Assembly: GCA_007122505.1 (NCBI GenBank)
Contig: SKTQ01000230.1
Coordinates: 1-7,760 of the forward strand
Source: Bacteroidales bacterium
GTDB taxonomy: Bacteria; Bacteroidota; Bacteroidia; Bacteroidales; UBA7960
DNA: 7,760 nt
Reading direction: 5' to 3'
Part shown: piece after piece, positions 1-7,425 of the stretch
Position numbering within the stretch: position 1 is the first letter of the stretch
How the letters are laid out: each line of letters begins with the position of its first letter
Program-made: the position numbers and the translations under genes
The notes under the pieces: model-generated
What the model was told of the DNA's origin: nothing
The model's database searches: none
What the model saw: the letters and a program-made list of their open reading frames with translations, nothing else

Positions 1-87
1 AAGCTCAGTAGCCCATTTATTTCTGGCGATGTAAAGTTTTTCAATATTCGTGAAGCATCAAAAGCCAAAGACTGGATAATGAAGTAA
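1..87 (+). CDS. C-terminal end of a small protein, possibly STAS/SpoIIAA-like (partial)
   Basis: Frame 1 is open from the window edge to a TAA at 85-87 and gives the last 28 residues of a protein. The tail has an FFNIREASKAKDWIMK pattern. A phenylalanine-rich strand followed by a helix with an Ala-x-x-Trp ending resembles the C-terminus of the SpoIIAA-like/STAS domain proteins common in Bacteroidota, which usually end in a similar 'EAxxWL' helix. That is a family impression from a very short fragment, not a firm assignment. The gene converges on sodB, and a strong hairpin terminator lies about 80 nt past its stop, which supports this being a real gene end. It could be any small protein with a similar terminal helix. 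Confidence 0.5.
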   Translation, partial: KLSSPFISGDVKFFNIREASKAKDWIMK

Positions 88-164
88 TCCTTTTAAAGAA
101 TCAAAAGATGGTATTGATAAGGTATTTCGGATATCACTAATTTACCTCTTTAGTATTATATTAA

Positions 165-198
165 AAAATGCCGAAAGCACCTGTGCTTTCGGCATTTT
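165..198. terminator. Bidirectional rho-independent terminator between converging genes
   Basis: The arms 165-180 and 183-198 are perfectly complementary over 16 bp, with core ATGCCGAAAGCAC pairing to GTGCTTTCGGCAT. The innermost pairs must open to form the loop. The stem is flanked by an A-run on the left and a T-run on the right, so it can stop transcription from both the upstream plus-strand gene and the minus-strand sodB gene, whose stop is about 70 nt away. The position between two gene ends fits exactly. Confidence 0.88.
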
Positions 199-267
199 CT
201 TTCATGTATTTAACCAATGAGTGGCATTTTCATTTCAATGCTACTGTGCAGGTTAGGTCGCAGAGAT

Positions 268-882
268 TCACAAATTCAAGTTTTGATTTTTTTCAGCAAA
301 ATCCCAGTTAATCAAGTTTTCCAAAACCCCTGAAATATATTCCGGACGCCTGTTCTGATAGTCGAGATAGTAAGCGTGCTCCCATACATCAATGGTTAGC
401 AGTGGTTGCACACCCATCGTAAGCGGGGTCTCAGCATTGGCAGTTTTAATCACTTTTAATTTTGTGCCATCCAGCACAAGCCATGCCCAACCACTGCCAA
501 ACTGAGTTTTTGCTGCTTTGGTAAACTCATCTGAAAAAGCTTCAAATGAACCAAATGATTCCGCTATATTTTTCATCAAACCCTCTGCCGGTTTACCTCC
601 GCCTTCAGGGGTGAGACTATTCCAGAAGAAAGTGTGATTCCAAACCTGGGCAGCATTGTTGAAAACACCTGTATACTCAGCGTTGTCAGCCGTTTTCCGG
701 ATAATATCTTCCAGCGGCAAGCCCTCAAATTCAGTTCCTGAAATCAGTTGGTTCAGTTTATCCACATAGGTTTGATGGTGTTTTCCATAGTGGAAGCTAA
801 TCGTTTTTGCAGAAATTACCGGCTCCAATGCACTCTCTGCATATGGCAGTGCTGGTAGCTTAATTTGATTTGGGTTATTCAT
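268..882 (-). CDS. sodB: Superoxide dismutase, iron type (Fe/Mn family)
   Basis: This 204-residue cytosolic enzyme converts superoxide to hydrogen peroxide and oxygen. The length is normal and there is no signal peptide. The N-terminal helical hairpin domain carries LPALPY (9-14) and the HYGKHHQTY motif, with metal ligand His31 and gateway Tyr39. The second ligand is His83 in the QVWNHTFFW motif. The C-terminal alpha/beta domain supplies Asp165 and His169 in DVWEHAYY. Gln79 in NNAAQVWNH sits where Fe-type enzymes place the glutamine that tunes the metal; Mn enzymes usually place it later, after the GxGWxWL segment. The iron form, or a cambialistic one, is therefore the best call. The start at 882 is supported by alignment to the family N-terminus. 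The upstream leader is A-rich with no Shine-Dalgarno sequence, as is usual in Bacteroidota. The gene is monocistronic and ends at the shared terminator. Confidence 0.96.
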   Translation of the reverse strand: MNNPNQIKLPALPYAESALEPVISAKTISFHYGKHHQTYVDKLNQLISGTEFEGLPLEDIIRKTADNAEYTGVFNNAAQVWNHTFFWNSLTPEGGGKPAEGLMKNIAESFGSFEAFSDEFTKAAKTQFGSGWAWLVLDGTKLKVIKTANAETPLTMGVQPLLTIDVWEHAYYLDYQNRRPEYISGVLENLINWDFAEKNQNLNL

Positions 883-1337
883 AATGTTTTTTTTGTGAGT
901 GAATAATTAAGATTAAGTAACTGAATTGTTGCGAATTTTCTCTTGTAATGTTTCATAAGGTTTGGCCAGTTATTCTTGCGGCAATTAGCACAGGAATCCG
1001 GGATGCAGCAAATGATGGTGATAATACATGTCAAACCCGATCATTATTTCATTCCTCACCTTGAATCATTTATGTTGAGTTAAATCCGCCAGTATAATAT
1101 TATTCTGAAATAATCCTGCCATACTTTTTATGGGTAATAAAGACCGCCTTTAAGCAGGGATTGATCAAATCCGGAACCAATTGTTGTTGAACAAAAACCT
1201 CACAGGGTAGAGGAATGAGGAATTATATTCACATGAGCCTGGATGGATTTCTGTTTCTTTCATGTTTTCTGTGTTGGCATGAATTTCGGTTATTAAGTAA
1301 ACGTCAATCTTTTATTTACCATTAAATTTAAAATATT
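883..1337. other. Intergenic region between divergent sodB and osmC; no gene seen
   Basis: This 455-nt stretch separates two divergently transcribed antioxidant genes and should contain both promoters. I found no convincing coding sequence: the longest ATG frame I noted encodes only 26 residues (1003-1083) with no recognisable features. Nothing matched the Bacteroidota promoter pattern (TTTG then TAnnTTTG) well enough to call. Weak structural items are an 8-bp palindrome TTGATCAA at 1161-1168, inside a partial dyad GGATT/AATCC (1158-1172), and a 6-bp AT-only inverted repeat ATTATT/AATAAT at 1099-1114. Their role is unknown. Confidence 0.6.
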
Positions 1338-1766
1338 ATGAGTAACCATTATGCACACGCCCGTTGGGAAGGAAACTTGCCGGAAGGCAAAGGAACATAC
1401 ACACTAAAAACAAGCGGTTACAAAGGGTCGCTAAGCTTCTCATCACGTTTTGAAGACAGCAAAAAAGCCTCAAGCCCTGAAGAGCTTATTGCAGCAGCTC
1501 ATGCAAGCTGTTTTTCAATGGCGTTGGCTCACGCCCTTGATCAGGCAAACTATAAGCCGGAAAAAATCGAAACCGATGCTGAAGTGACGCTTGCCAAAAC
1601 CGGAGATTCTTTTGTTATCAATGAAATATTGCTAAAGACAAAGGGTACCATTCCTGATATTAACAAAGAAAAGTTTGAGGAAATCGCACATGCAGCCAAG
1701 GAGAATTGCCCTGTTTCAAAAGCTCTCAAAGGCATAAATATCTCATTACAGGCTCAATTAACATAG
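1338..1766 (+). CDS. osmC: OsmC-family organic hydroperoxide reductase
   Basis: This 142-residue protein has the full length of OsmC, a cytosolic dimeric thiol peroxidase that reduces organic hydroperoxides and H2O2. The peroxidatic cysteine is Cys58 in AAAHASCFSMAL, and the resolving cysteine is Cys124 in ENCPVSKAL. Arg37 and Glu48/Glu49 in the SSPEELIAA segment match the charged residues that activate the reactive cysteine in the family. The N-terminal ARWEGNLPEGKG segment is typical of the OsmC subgroup rather than Ohr, which supports the osmC name. The leader is A/T-rich with no Shine-Dalgarno sequence, and the ATG fits the family start. In family members the reductant is often a lipoyl protein and lipoamide dehydrogenase. 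The PDH genes next door include both types of protein, so a functional link is possible but inferred. A small hairpin overlaps the stop codon. Confidence 0.95.
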   Translation: MSNHYAHARWEGNLPEGKGTYTLKTSGYKGSLSFSSRFEDSKKASSPEELIAAAHASCFSMALAHALDQANYKPEKIETDAEVTLAKTGDSFVINEILLKTKGTIPDINKEKFEEIAHAAKENCPVSKALKGINISLQAQLT

Positions 1767-1790
1767 CCTGCATTATTCCTGCAGGCTTTG
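1765..1790 (+). terminator. Small hairpin at the end of osmC, possible weak terminator
   Basis: AGCCTGCA (1765-1772) pairs perfectly with TGCAGGCT (1780-1787) across a 7-nt loop, and TTTG/TTG follows. The stem starts inside the osmC stop codon. The T-run is short and interrupted, so termination may be partial and some transcripts could continue into aceE, whose start is about 70 nt further on. Confidence 0.5.
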
Positions 1791-1842
1791 TTGATTGCAT
1801 TACCAAAAAGTACAAATCTGGCATATAGTTTATTCCGAATTT

Positions 1843-1850
1843 AAAAGAAG
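1843..1850 (+). promoter_or_regulatory. Probable ribosome binding site that decides the aceE start
   Basis: The purine run AAAAGAAG lies 7 nt before the ATG at 1858. The same frame is open back to a TTG at 1795. However, the extra 21 codons lie in the intergenic leader and have no family counterpart, whereas translation from 1858 gives 886 residues, matching the usual E1 length. The ATG is therefore preferred. Confidence 0.45.
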
Positions 1851-1857
1851 CAACAGT

Positions 1858-4518
1858 ATGACAAAAGAAAAGGTTTACGAAATTGAGAACCACGAATGGT
1901 TAGATTCACTTGAATACATTATTAAAAATGAAGGTGGCGAACGTGTCCGGGATTTATTATTATTGCTTCAGGCCAGAGCCCAGGAGCATGGCATAAGTTC
2001 AGCATGCCCGGGCAACACCCCTTACATCAACACAATTTCAGTCAATGATGAGACGCCATTCCCCGGAAGTCAGGAAACAGAACGAAGGATAAAGAGTCTT
2101 ATCCGTTGGAATGCAATGGCAATGGTCGTACAAGCAAACATTGAATCGGAAGGAATTGGCGGGCATATTTCCACTTATGCCTCAGCAGCCACTTTATATG
2201 AGGTTGGGTTTAATCATTTCTTCAGAGGAGAAACAAACGGGCAGGAAGCCGATATCATATATTTCCAGGGACATGCAGCTCCGGGTATATATGCCCGGTC
2301 ATACCTTGAAGGACGCATTACTGAAGAGGCTTTGCAAAATTTCAGGCGGGAATTTCGAGCAGGAGGTGGCTTACCTTCTTATCCTCATCCGCGACATATG
2401 CCGGGATATTGGCAGTTCCCAACGGTATCCATGGGGCTTGCGCCAATATTGGCTATCTATCAGGCCCGTTTCAATAAATACATGGAAGACAGGGGCATCA
2501 AAAAAGATAAAAGCGACCAAAAAATCTGGGCATTTCTTGGTGATGGAGAAATGGATGAGCCTGAATCTATGGGGGCACTCACTGTGGCAAGCCGCGAAAA
2601 GCTTGACAACCTCATTTTTGTCGTAAACTGTAATCTGCAACGGCTTGATGGACCAGTGCGTGGTAACGGAAAAATTATCCAGGAACTGGAAGCCGCATTT
2701 AAGGGAGCTGGTTGGAATGTAATTAAGGTAATTTGGGGGAAAGACTGGGACACACTGCTTGATCAAGACAAAAGCGGTGATTTGGTGAAGGTAATGGGCA
2801 ACACACCTGATGGTCAGTTCCAAAAATATGTTGTTTCTTCGGGGGATTACTTTCGAAAAGATTTTTTTGGCAAAACAGAAAAACTACTCAATCTCGTCAG
2901 GAACTATTCCGACGAACAATTGCAAAAACTCAGAAGAGGCGGCCACGATCCGATTAAGGTTTACAATGCTTATAAAGCGGCGATGGAAAGCGAGGAAAAG
3001 CCGACAGTTATCCTGGCACAAACAATCAAAGGCTACGGATTGGGTGAAGCCGGAGAAGGAAGGAATATTACGCATCAGCAAAAGAAACTCAACGTAGAAG
3101 AACTGCTGCATTTCAGGAGTCGCTTTGGAATTCCCCTTTCTGATGCAAAAGCCCAAACAGCTCCTTTTTATAAGCCATCGGAAGAGAGCGAAGAGATCAA
3201 GTATCTAAAGAAACGTCGCGATGCGCTCGGCGGCTTTCTGCCTATGAGAAACGAGTTGGCTCCCTCGTTGAACGCTCCGGATGATAAAGTATACAAGGAA
3301 TTACTGGAAGGATCCAAAGACCGGAAATTTGCTACAACCATGGCAATGGTTCAGCTGATGGGCAAACTGTTGCGTGATAAGAAAATTGGTAAACACATTG
3401 TGCCGATTGTACCGGATGAATCACGGACATTCGGTATGGATGCACTTTTCCGGCAGGTCGGAATATATTCGCATACCGGGCAAAATTACGAACCGGTGGA
3501 CAAAGACAGTCTGCTATATTACAAAGAAGCAAAAGATGGAGCCATACTTGAAGAAGGCATCACTGAGGCCGGCTGCATGTCCTCGTTTATTGCAGCAGGC
3601 ACAGCCTATTCTGTACTAAAGACAAACATGGTTCCAATATACATTTTCTATTCGATGTTTGGATTTCAGCGTGTTGGGGATTTCATCTGGGCCGCTGCCG
3701 ATGCGCGGGCTCGCGGTTTTCTGATAGGTGGCACTGCGGGCAGGACTACCCTTCCTGGCGAAGGTTTGCAACACCAGGACGGGCATAGCCACCTTACAGC
3801 GTTATCCGTTCCATGCCTGAAAGCCTATGACCCTGCATTTGCCTATGAACTTGCAGTAATTGTCAAAGAAGGTATCAGGCGTATGTTTATTGAGCAGGAA
3901 GACCTGATGTATTACATTACAGTGATGAATGAAAAATATGCCATGCCTAAAATGCCCGGAAATGCTAAAGAGGGTATTCTTAAAGGTATGTACAAATTCC
4001 GTAAAACGCGCAAGCGTAAAGGCCCGAAAGTACACCTGCTCGGAAGTGGGGCCATTTTGAACGAAGCACTGCGGGCGGCTGATATCCTCGAAAAAGATTA
4101 TGGTGTGCGTGCGGATGTATGGAGCGTTACCAGTTACAAAGCACTGTATGATGATGCCCGTGAAACCGAAAGATGGAACCGCCTGAATCCCGGGAAAAAC
4201 GCAAAGCAAACATATATAGAACAATGCTTTGAAGGTGATGAAGAATTATGCATTGCCGCCCACGACTATGTAAAAGCATTACCAATGACAGTATGCCGCT
4301 GGTTTCCTGGAATACTTACTGTTTTAGGCACTGATGGTTTCGGCCGAAGTGACAACCGACAGGTCTTACGTGACCATTTTGAAGTTGACGACAGGCATAT
4401 TGCCTTTGCGGCTTTGCATAGCCTTTATACCAAAAATAAGCTTAAAAAAGAAATCCTTACCAAAGCAATTGAGGAATTGGAGATTAATAGCGAAAAGATA
4501 AATCCATCCCAACATTAA
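1858..4518 (+). CDS. aceE: Pyruvate dehydrogenase E1 component, homodimeric type
   Basis: This 886-residue thiamine diphosphate enzyme decarboxylates pyruvate and reductively acetylates the lipoyl group of E2; E. coli AceE has 887 residues. The N-terminal segment (about 1-55) is the region that in AceE proteins docks to E2. The cofactor domain has GDGEMDEPES (from 228) with Asp229, and NCNLQ with Asn259 and Gln261, the expected Mg-diphosphate ligands. Active-site histidines appear as His103 (GGHIST), His139 (QGHAAPG), His406 (NITHQQKK) and His639 (GLQHQDGHSH). Glu570 in EEGITEAG matches the glutamate that activates the thiamine ring. No key residue is missing and no frameshift is seen. It begins a tight operon: aceF starts 13 nt downstream and lpdA follows. 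The nearest transcription start could be in the short gap after osmC or further upstream. The single-chain alpha2 architecture is clear, as opposed to the split alpha/beta E1. Confidence 0.97.
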   Translation: MTKEKVYEIENHEWLDSLEYIIKNEGGERVRDLLLLLQARAQEHGISSACPGNTPYINTISVNDETPFPGSQETERRIKSLIRWNAMAMVVQANIESEGIGGHISTYASAATLYEVGFNHFFRGETNGQEADIIYFQGHAAPGIYARSYLEGRITEEALQNFRREFRAGGGLPSYPHPRHMPGYWQFPTVSMGLAPILAIYQARFNKYMEDRGIKKDKSDQKIWAFLGDGEMDEPESMGALTVASREKLDNLIFVVNCNLQRLDGPVRGNGKIIQELEAAFKGAGWNVIKVIWGKDWDTLLDQDKSGDLVKVMGNTPDGQFQKYVVSSGDYFRKDFFGKTEKLLNLVRNYSDEQLQKLRRGGHDPIKVYNAYKAAMESEEKPTVILAQTIKGYGLGEAGEGRNITHQQKKLNVEELLHFRSRFGIPLSDAKAQTAPFYKPSEESEEIKYLKKRRDALGGFLPMRNELAPSLNAPDDKVYKELLEGSKDRKFATTMAMVQLMGKLLRDKKIGKHIVPIVPDESRTFGMDALFRQVGIYSHTGQNYEPVDKDSLLYYKEAKDGAILEEGITEAGCMSSFIAAGTAYSVLKTNMVPIYIFYSMFGFQRVGDFIWAAADARARGFLIGGTAGRTTLPGEGLQHQDGHSHLTALSVPCLKAYDPAFAYELAVIVKEGIRRMFIEQEDLMYYITVMNEKYAMPKMPGNAKEGILKGMYKFRKTRKRKGPKVHLLGSGAILNEALRAADILEKDYGVRADVWSVTSYKALYDDARETERWNRLNPGKNAKQTYIEQCFEGDEELCIAAHDYVKALPMTVCRWFPGILTVLGTDGFGRSDNRQVLRDHFEVDDRHIAFAALHSLYTKNKLKKEILTKAIEELEINSEKINPSQH

Positions 4519-4531
4519 AAGAACTTGCCGT

Positions 4532-5980
4532 ATGATTAAAGAAATAAAATTACCCGAAATTGCCGAGAATATTGACACTGCTACTGTTTTGAGCATCCTG
4601 GTTTCAGAAGGCGATACAATTAAAAAGGATGACAATATTGCCGAAATGGAAAGTGATAAAGCCGCTTTCGACCTCCCTGCTGATGTAGCCGGAGTGATCA
4701 AGGAGATTAAAGTGAGCGAGGGCGATGAAGTAAAAGTAGGTCAGGTGCTGATGACTGTGGAAACTGATTCCGAGGAAGATGAAGACGACAAAGAAAGTCA
4801 GGAAGAATCAAAAGCTGGCCAGGAAAAAGAGAAAGAGAACACGGAGGACGAAGACGACAAAGAAAGCAAGGAAGAGTCAGAAGCTGGCCAGGAAAACGAG
4901 AAAGAGGACACGGAGGAGGAGACTGAAAAAGACAGGAAAGAAAAATCCTCTGAAGATTCTGCTGATGGCGATGAGGACAAAGAAGAAGGAGATGATACGC
5001 ATGATGATGAAGACGTCAAGGAAAAAGAAAATGAAGATGTTCTGGAAGATAAGAAGGATGACCAATCGAAAGAGAAAAAAGATATTGCAGCAGCTCCGTC
5101 AATCAGAAGGCTTGCACGGGAACTTGGTATTGATATTTACAAGGTAGAAGGCACAGGCCCCGGCGACCGCATTACTGCTGAGGATATAAAAGCCTATTCA
5201 AAAGAGATTGCCAGAAAATCAAGCGATAAAGCATCCATCGGGGACGATTACCAACTTCCCGATTTCAGCAAATATGGCAGTATTGAGCGCAAACCACTTA
5301 ACAGCATCCGCAAAAGGATCGCGGAAAACATGCAAGCTTCGTGGCAAAGCATCCCTCACGTATTTCAGTTTGACAAGGCAGATATATCATATCTCGAAAC
5401 TTTCAGAAATAAATATGGCAAGGAGGTGGAAAAAGCAGGTGGTAAACTCACCATCACTGCCATTCTGATAAAGATAATGGCCCAGGCATTAAAAGCTTTC
5501 CCAAATTTCAATGCAAGCCTTGATCCGGAAAATGATGAGATTATCTTTAAAAAATATTATCACATAGGTGTGGCAGTAGATACTGAGCGCGGTCTGCTGG
5601 TCCCGGTGATCAAGGATGTGGACAAGAAATCTATCATAAGTTTATCCATAGAACTTGGGGAAATTGCCGAAAAAACCAGGAACAAAAAAATAAAACCCGA
5701 TGAACTTCAGGGTGGAAACATTGCGATTTCAAATTTGGGTGGTATCGGCGGCACCAATTTTACTCCTATCATTTACAGGCCCAATGTAGCTGTTCTGGGT
5801 GTTTCTCAAACCCGTACCGAACCTGTTTACATTGATGGTGAATTCAAGCCCGGGCAAATGCTGCCTTTATCTTTATCCTACGACCACCGCGCCATTGACG
5901 GCGCTGAAGGAGCACGTTTCCTGCGATGGTTTTGTGAAGCCCTTGAAAATCCATTACTGACATTGTTTAATGAAGGATAA
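4532..5980 (+). CDS. aceF: Dihydrolipoamide acetyltransferase, E2 of pyruvate dehydrogenase
   Basis: This 482-residue core protein of the complex transfers the acetyl group from its lipoyl arm to CoA. Domains in order: one lipoyl domain (1-77) with Lys43 in ESDKAAFDLP as the lipoylation site; a long linker (78-184) with 56 acidic and 19 basic residues and no proline; a peripheral subunit-binding domain (about 187-222, APSIRRLARELGI then GPGDRITAEDI); a short second linker; and the catalytic acetyltransferase domain (about 250-482) with HRAIDG, giving catalytic His452 and Asp456. The linker is odd: it contains two 23-residue tandem copies, and its charge contrasts with the Ala/Pro-rich linkers of well-studied E2 proteins. 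AceF of E. coli carries three lipoyl domains, whereas this has one. Start at ATG 4532, 13 nt after aceE, follows a weak AAAAGAA stretch. Context (AceE before, Lpd after) identifies it as the pyruvate rather than the oxoglutarate enzyme. Confidence 0.96.
   Translation: MIKEIKLPEIAENIDTATVLSILVSEGDTIKKDDNIAEMESDKAAFDLPADVAGVIKEIKVSEGDEVKVGQVLMTVETDSEEDEDDKESQEESKAGQEKEKENTEDEDDKESKEESEAGQENEKEDTEEETEKDRKEKSSEDSADGDEDKEEGDDTHDDEDVKEKENEDVLEDKKDDQSKEKKDIAAAPSIRRLARELGIDIYKVEGTGPGDRITAEDIKAYSKEIARKSSDKASIGDDYQLPDFSKYGSIERKPLNSIRKRIAENMQASWQSIPHVFQFDKADISYLETFRNKYGKEVEKAGGKLTITAILIKIMAQALKAFPNFNASLDPENDEIIFKKYYHIGVAVDTERGLLVPVIKDVDKKSIISLSIELGEIAEKTRNKKIKPDELQGGNIAISNLGGIGGTNFTPIIYRPNVAVLGVSQTRTEPVYIDGEFKPGQMLPLSLSYDHRAIDGAEGARFLRWFCEALENPLLTLFNEG
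4781..4918 (+). repeat. Two tandem 69-bp repeats in the aceF linker
   Basis: Unit 1 is 4781-4849 and unit 2 is 4850-4918, abutting and in frame (23 codons each, residues 84-106 and 107-129). By direct comparison 62 of 69 bases match and 18 of 23 residues match. Both units begin EDDKES and share AGQE and EKE. The divergence is low, so the duplication is fairly recent compared with the rest of the gene. The surrounding linker is of similar composition but does not show further clear copies. Confidence 0.9.
5973..5977 (+). promoter_or_regulatory. Shine-Dalgarno-like AAGGA for lpdA inside the end of aceF
   Basis: AAGGA lies in the last codons of aceF, 5 nt before the lpdA ATG at 5983. The aceF TAA (5978-5980) is 2 nt from that ATG. 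This arrangement suggests translational coupling of E2 and E3. Confidence 0.55.
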
Positions 5981-5982
5981 TT

Positions 5983-7398
5983 ATGACCGAAAAGACTGTA
6001 AAAACACAATTGGCGATTATCGGAGCGGGACCCGGAGGTTATGCAGCAGCGTTTCATGCTGCAGATCTCGGCATAGATGTAACACTGGTTGATCCCAATG
6101 AAAATCCCGGTGGAGTTTGCCTGTATCATGGCTGCATTCCCACAAAGGCCTTGCTGCACTTTGCCGATGTCAGAGACGATGTGGAGAGAGCCAGAGAATG
6201 GGGTCTAGATTATAAGCATATTACAACGGATATCAATAAACTCCGAAAGTGGAAAGAAAGAGTGGTGAGCAAGCTGACCAAAGGATTAGGACAACTTACC
6301 AAAAGCCGCAAGATCAACTATGTGAAAGCAATTGCAAAATTTATTGATAGCAATACTCTGGAAATAAAAGATGCAGATGGAAACAAATCCAGCCTGGCAT
6401 TTGATAAAGCCATCATAGCCACCGGTGCACACGCTATTGAATTGCCGGAAGCAGAATTTGATCACGATAAAATTCTTAATGCAAAATCAGCATTGCAACT
6501 AAAAGATGTTCCGGAGAAAATGCTGGTTGTTGGTGCCGGATACATAGGCTTGGAGATGGGTGTAATTTATCAGGCCCTGGGAACAAAGATCACAATTGTT
6601 GAGGCTACATCCGATATTATGCCCGGTATGTCGCGCGATATTGCAGGGGTTTTAAAAAAAGAAAGAAAAGAATTATTTAAAGGTGCACATTTCAATACAA
6701 AGGTTATAGAAGTCCGGAAGAAAGATAGTCAGCTTGAGGTCATTTTGGAAAATAATGACGGTAAGCAGGAAAATGCAACTTTTGATAAAATGCTGGTTGC
6801 CATCGGAGAAACGCCAAATACAGAAAACATCGGATTGGAAGCAGCAGGGATCAAAACCGGAGAAGAAGGCTTTATCCAGGTGAATGAATACCGGCAAACA
6901 AACATTGAACACATATATGCAATAGGTGATGTGGCCGGTCAACCGTTGTTGGCACATAAGGCCTCGCATGAAGGCAGGGTAGCTGCTGAGCACATCGCCG
7001 GCAAGAAAACCGCCTATGAACCTAAAGCCATTCCCGCAATAGTTTATACGGGACTGGCATGGGTTGGCTTAACCGAAGCCATGGCCAAAGAAGAAAACCG
7101 CACAGTTAAAATCGTAAAATTTCCGTGGAGTGCTTCAGGCAGGGCAGCAACCCAGGGAATAAAAGAGGGTCTTACAAAACTGATCATTGATCCTGAAAAC
7201 GAACGGCTTCTCGGGGCAGAATTTGCCGGGAAGGGAGCGGAAGCCCTTGTGGCAGAAGCAACCCTGGCCATTGAAATGGGTGCTGTTGCCAAAGACCTGG
7301 AGCTGACCATACACCCTCATCCTACGCTTTCAGAAACCATTATGGAGGCAGCTGAAATGTATTATGGACAGGCCACACATGTTTTTAAAAAGAAATAG
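5983..7398 (+). CDS. lpdA: Dihydrolipoamide dehydrogenase, E3 component
   Basis: This 471-residue homodimeric flavoprotein reoxidises dihydrolipoyl groups of E2 and passes electrons through a disulfide and FAD to NAD+. The FAD-binding Rossmann motif is GAGPGG (14-19), with Asp37 at the end of the second strand. The redox-active disulfide is Cys46/Cys51 in GGVCLYHGCIPTK; the Tyr-His between the cysteines and the Thr in place of the usual Ser are mild variants. The NAD-binding motif GAGYIG is at 184-189. The second FAD motif, YAIGDVAGQPLLAHKA, is intact, and the C-terminal dimer domain ends with HPHPTLSE, providing the catalytic base His446 and Glu451. The gene directly follows aceF (2-nt gap), so it is the E3 of this PDH operon, though it may also serve oxoglutarate dehydrogenase or the glycine cleavage system if they lack their own E3. 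No terminator hairpin is visible in the 27 nt after its stop. Confidence 0.97.
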   Translation: MTEKTVKTQLAIIGAGPGGYAAAFHAADLGIDVTLVDPNENPGGVCLYHGCIPTKALLHFADVRDDVERAREWGLDYKHITTDINKLRKWKERVVSKLTKGLGQLTKSRKINYVKAIAKFIDSNTLEIKDADGNKSSLAFDKAIIATGAHAIELPEAEFDHDKILNAKSALQLKDVPEKMLVVGAGYIGLEMGVIYQALGTKITIVEATSDIMPGMSRDIAGVLKKERKELFKGAHFNTKVIEVRKKDSQLEVILENNDGKQENATFDKMLVAIGETPNTENIGLEAAGIKTGEEGFIQVNEYRQTNIEHIYAIGDVAGQPLLAHKASHEGRVAAEHIAGKKTAYEPKAIPAIVYTGLAWVGLTEAMAKEENRTVKIVKFPWSASGRAATQGIKEGLTKLIIDPENERLLGAEFAGKGAEALVAEATLAIEMGAVAKDLELTIHPHPTLSETIMEAAEMYYGQATHVFKKK

Positions 7399-7425
7399 CG
7401 GTGATTAACAGAAAAACTGAAAGCT

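Noticed and set aside
1003..1083. 26-codon small open frame in the sodB-osmC gap
   Set aside because: Very short, no clear ribosome site, no recognisable pattern; expected by chance.
1075..1098. TTGAGT...TATAAT promoter-like pair
   Set aside because: The spacer is only 12 nt, too short for a sigma70-type promoter, and the consensus does not suit Bacteroidota.
1795..1857. 21-codon N-terminal extension of aceE from a TTG start
   Set aside because: It begins with TTG just after the osmC hairpin, has no family counterpart, and the ATG at 1858 has a better ribosome site and gives the usual E1 length.
2371..2823. 150-codon minus-strand open frame inside aceE
   Set aside because: No recognisable domain, and it lies wholly opposite highly conserved aceE coding sequence.
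3802..4224. 140-codon minus-strand open frame inside aceE
   Set aside because: Antisense shadow with Cys/Phe/His-rich random composition and no family resemblance.
4798..5019. Ser-rich minus-strand open frame
   Set aside because: Antisense shadow of the same acidic linker (GAA/GAC codons read backwards as Ser/Phe codons).
4779..5147. 122-codon Lys/Arg-rich open frame overlapping aceF
   Set aside because: It is the +1 shadow of the GAA/GAC/AAA-rich linker; composition is fully explained by aceF.
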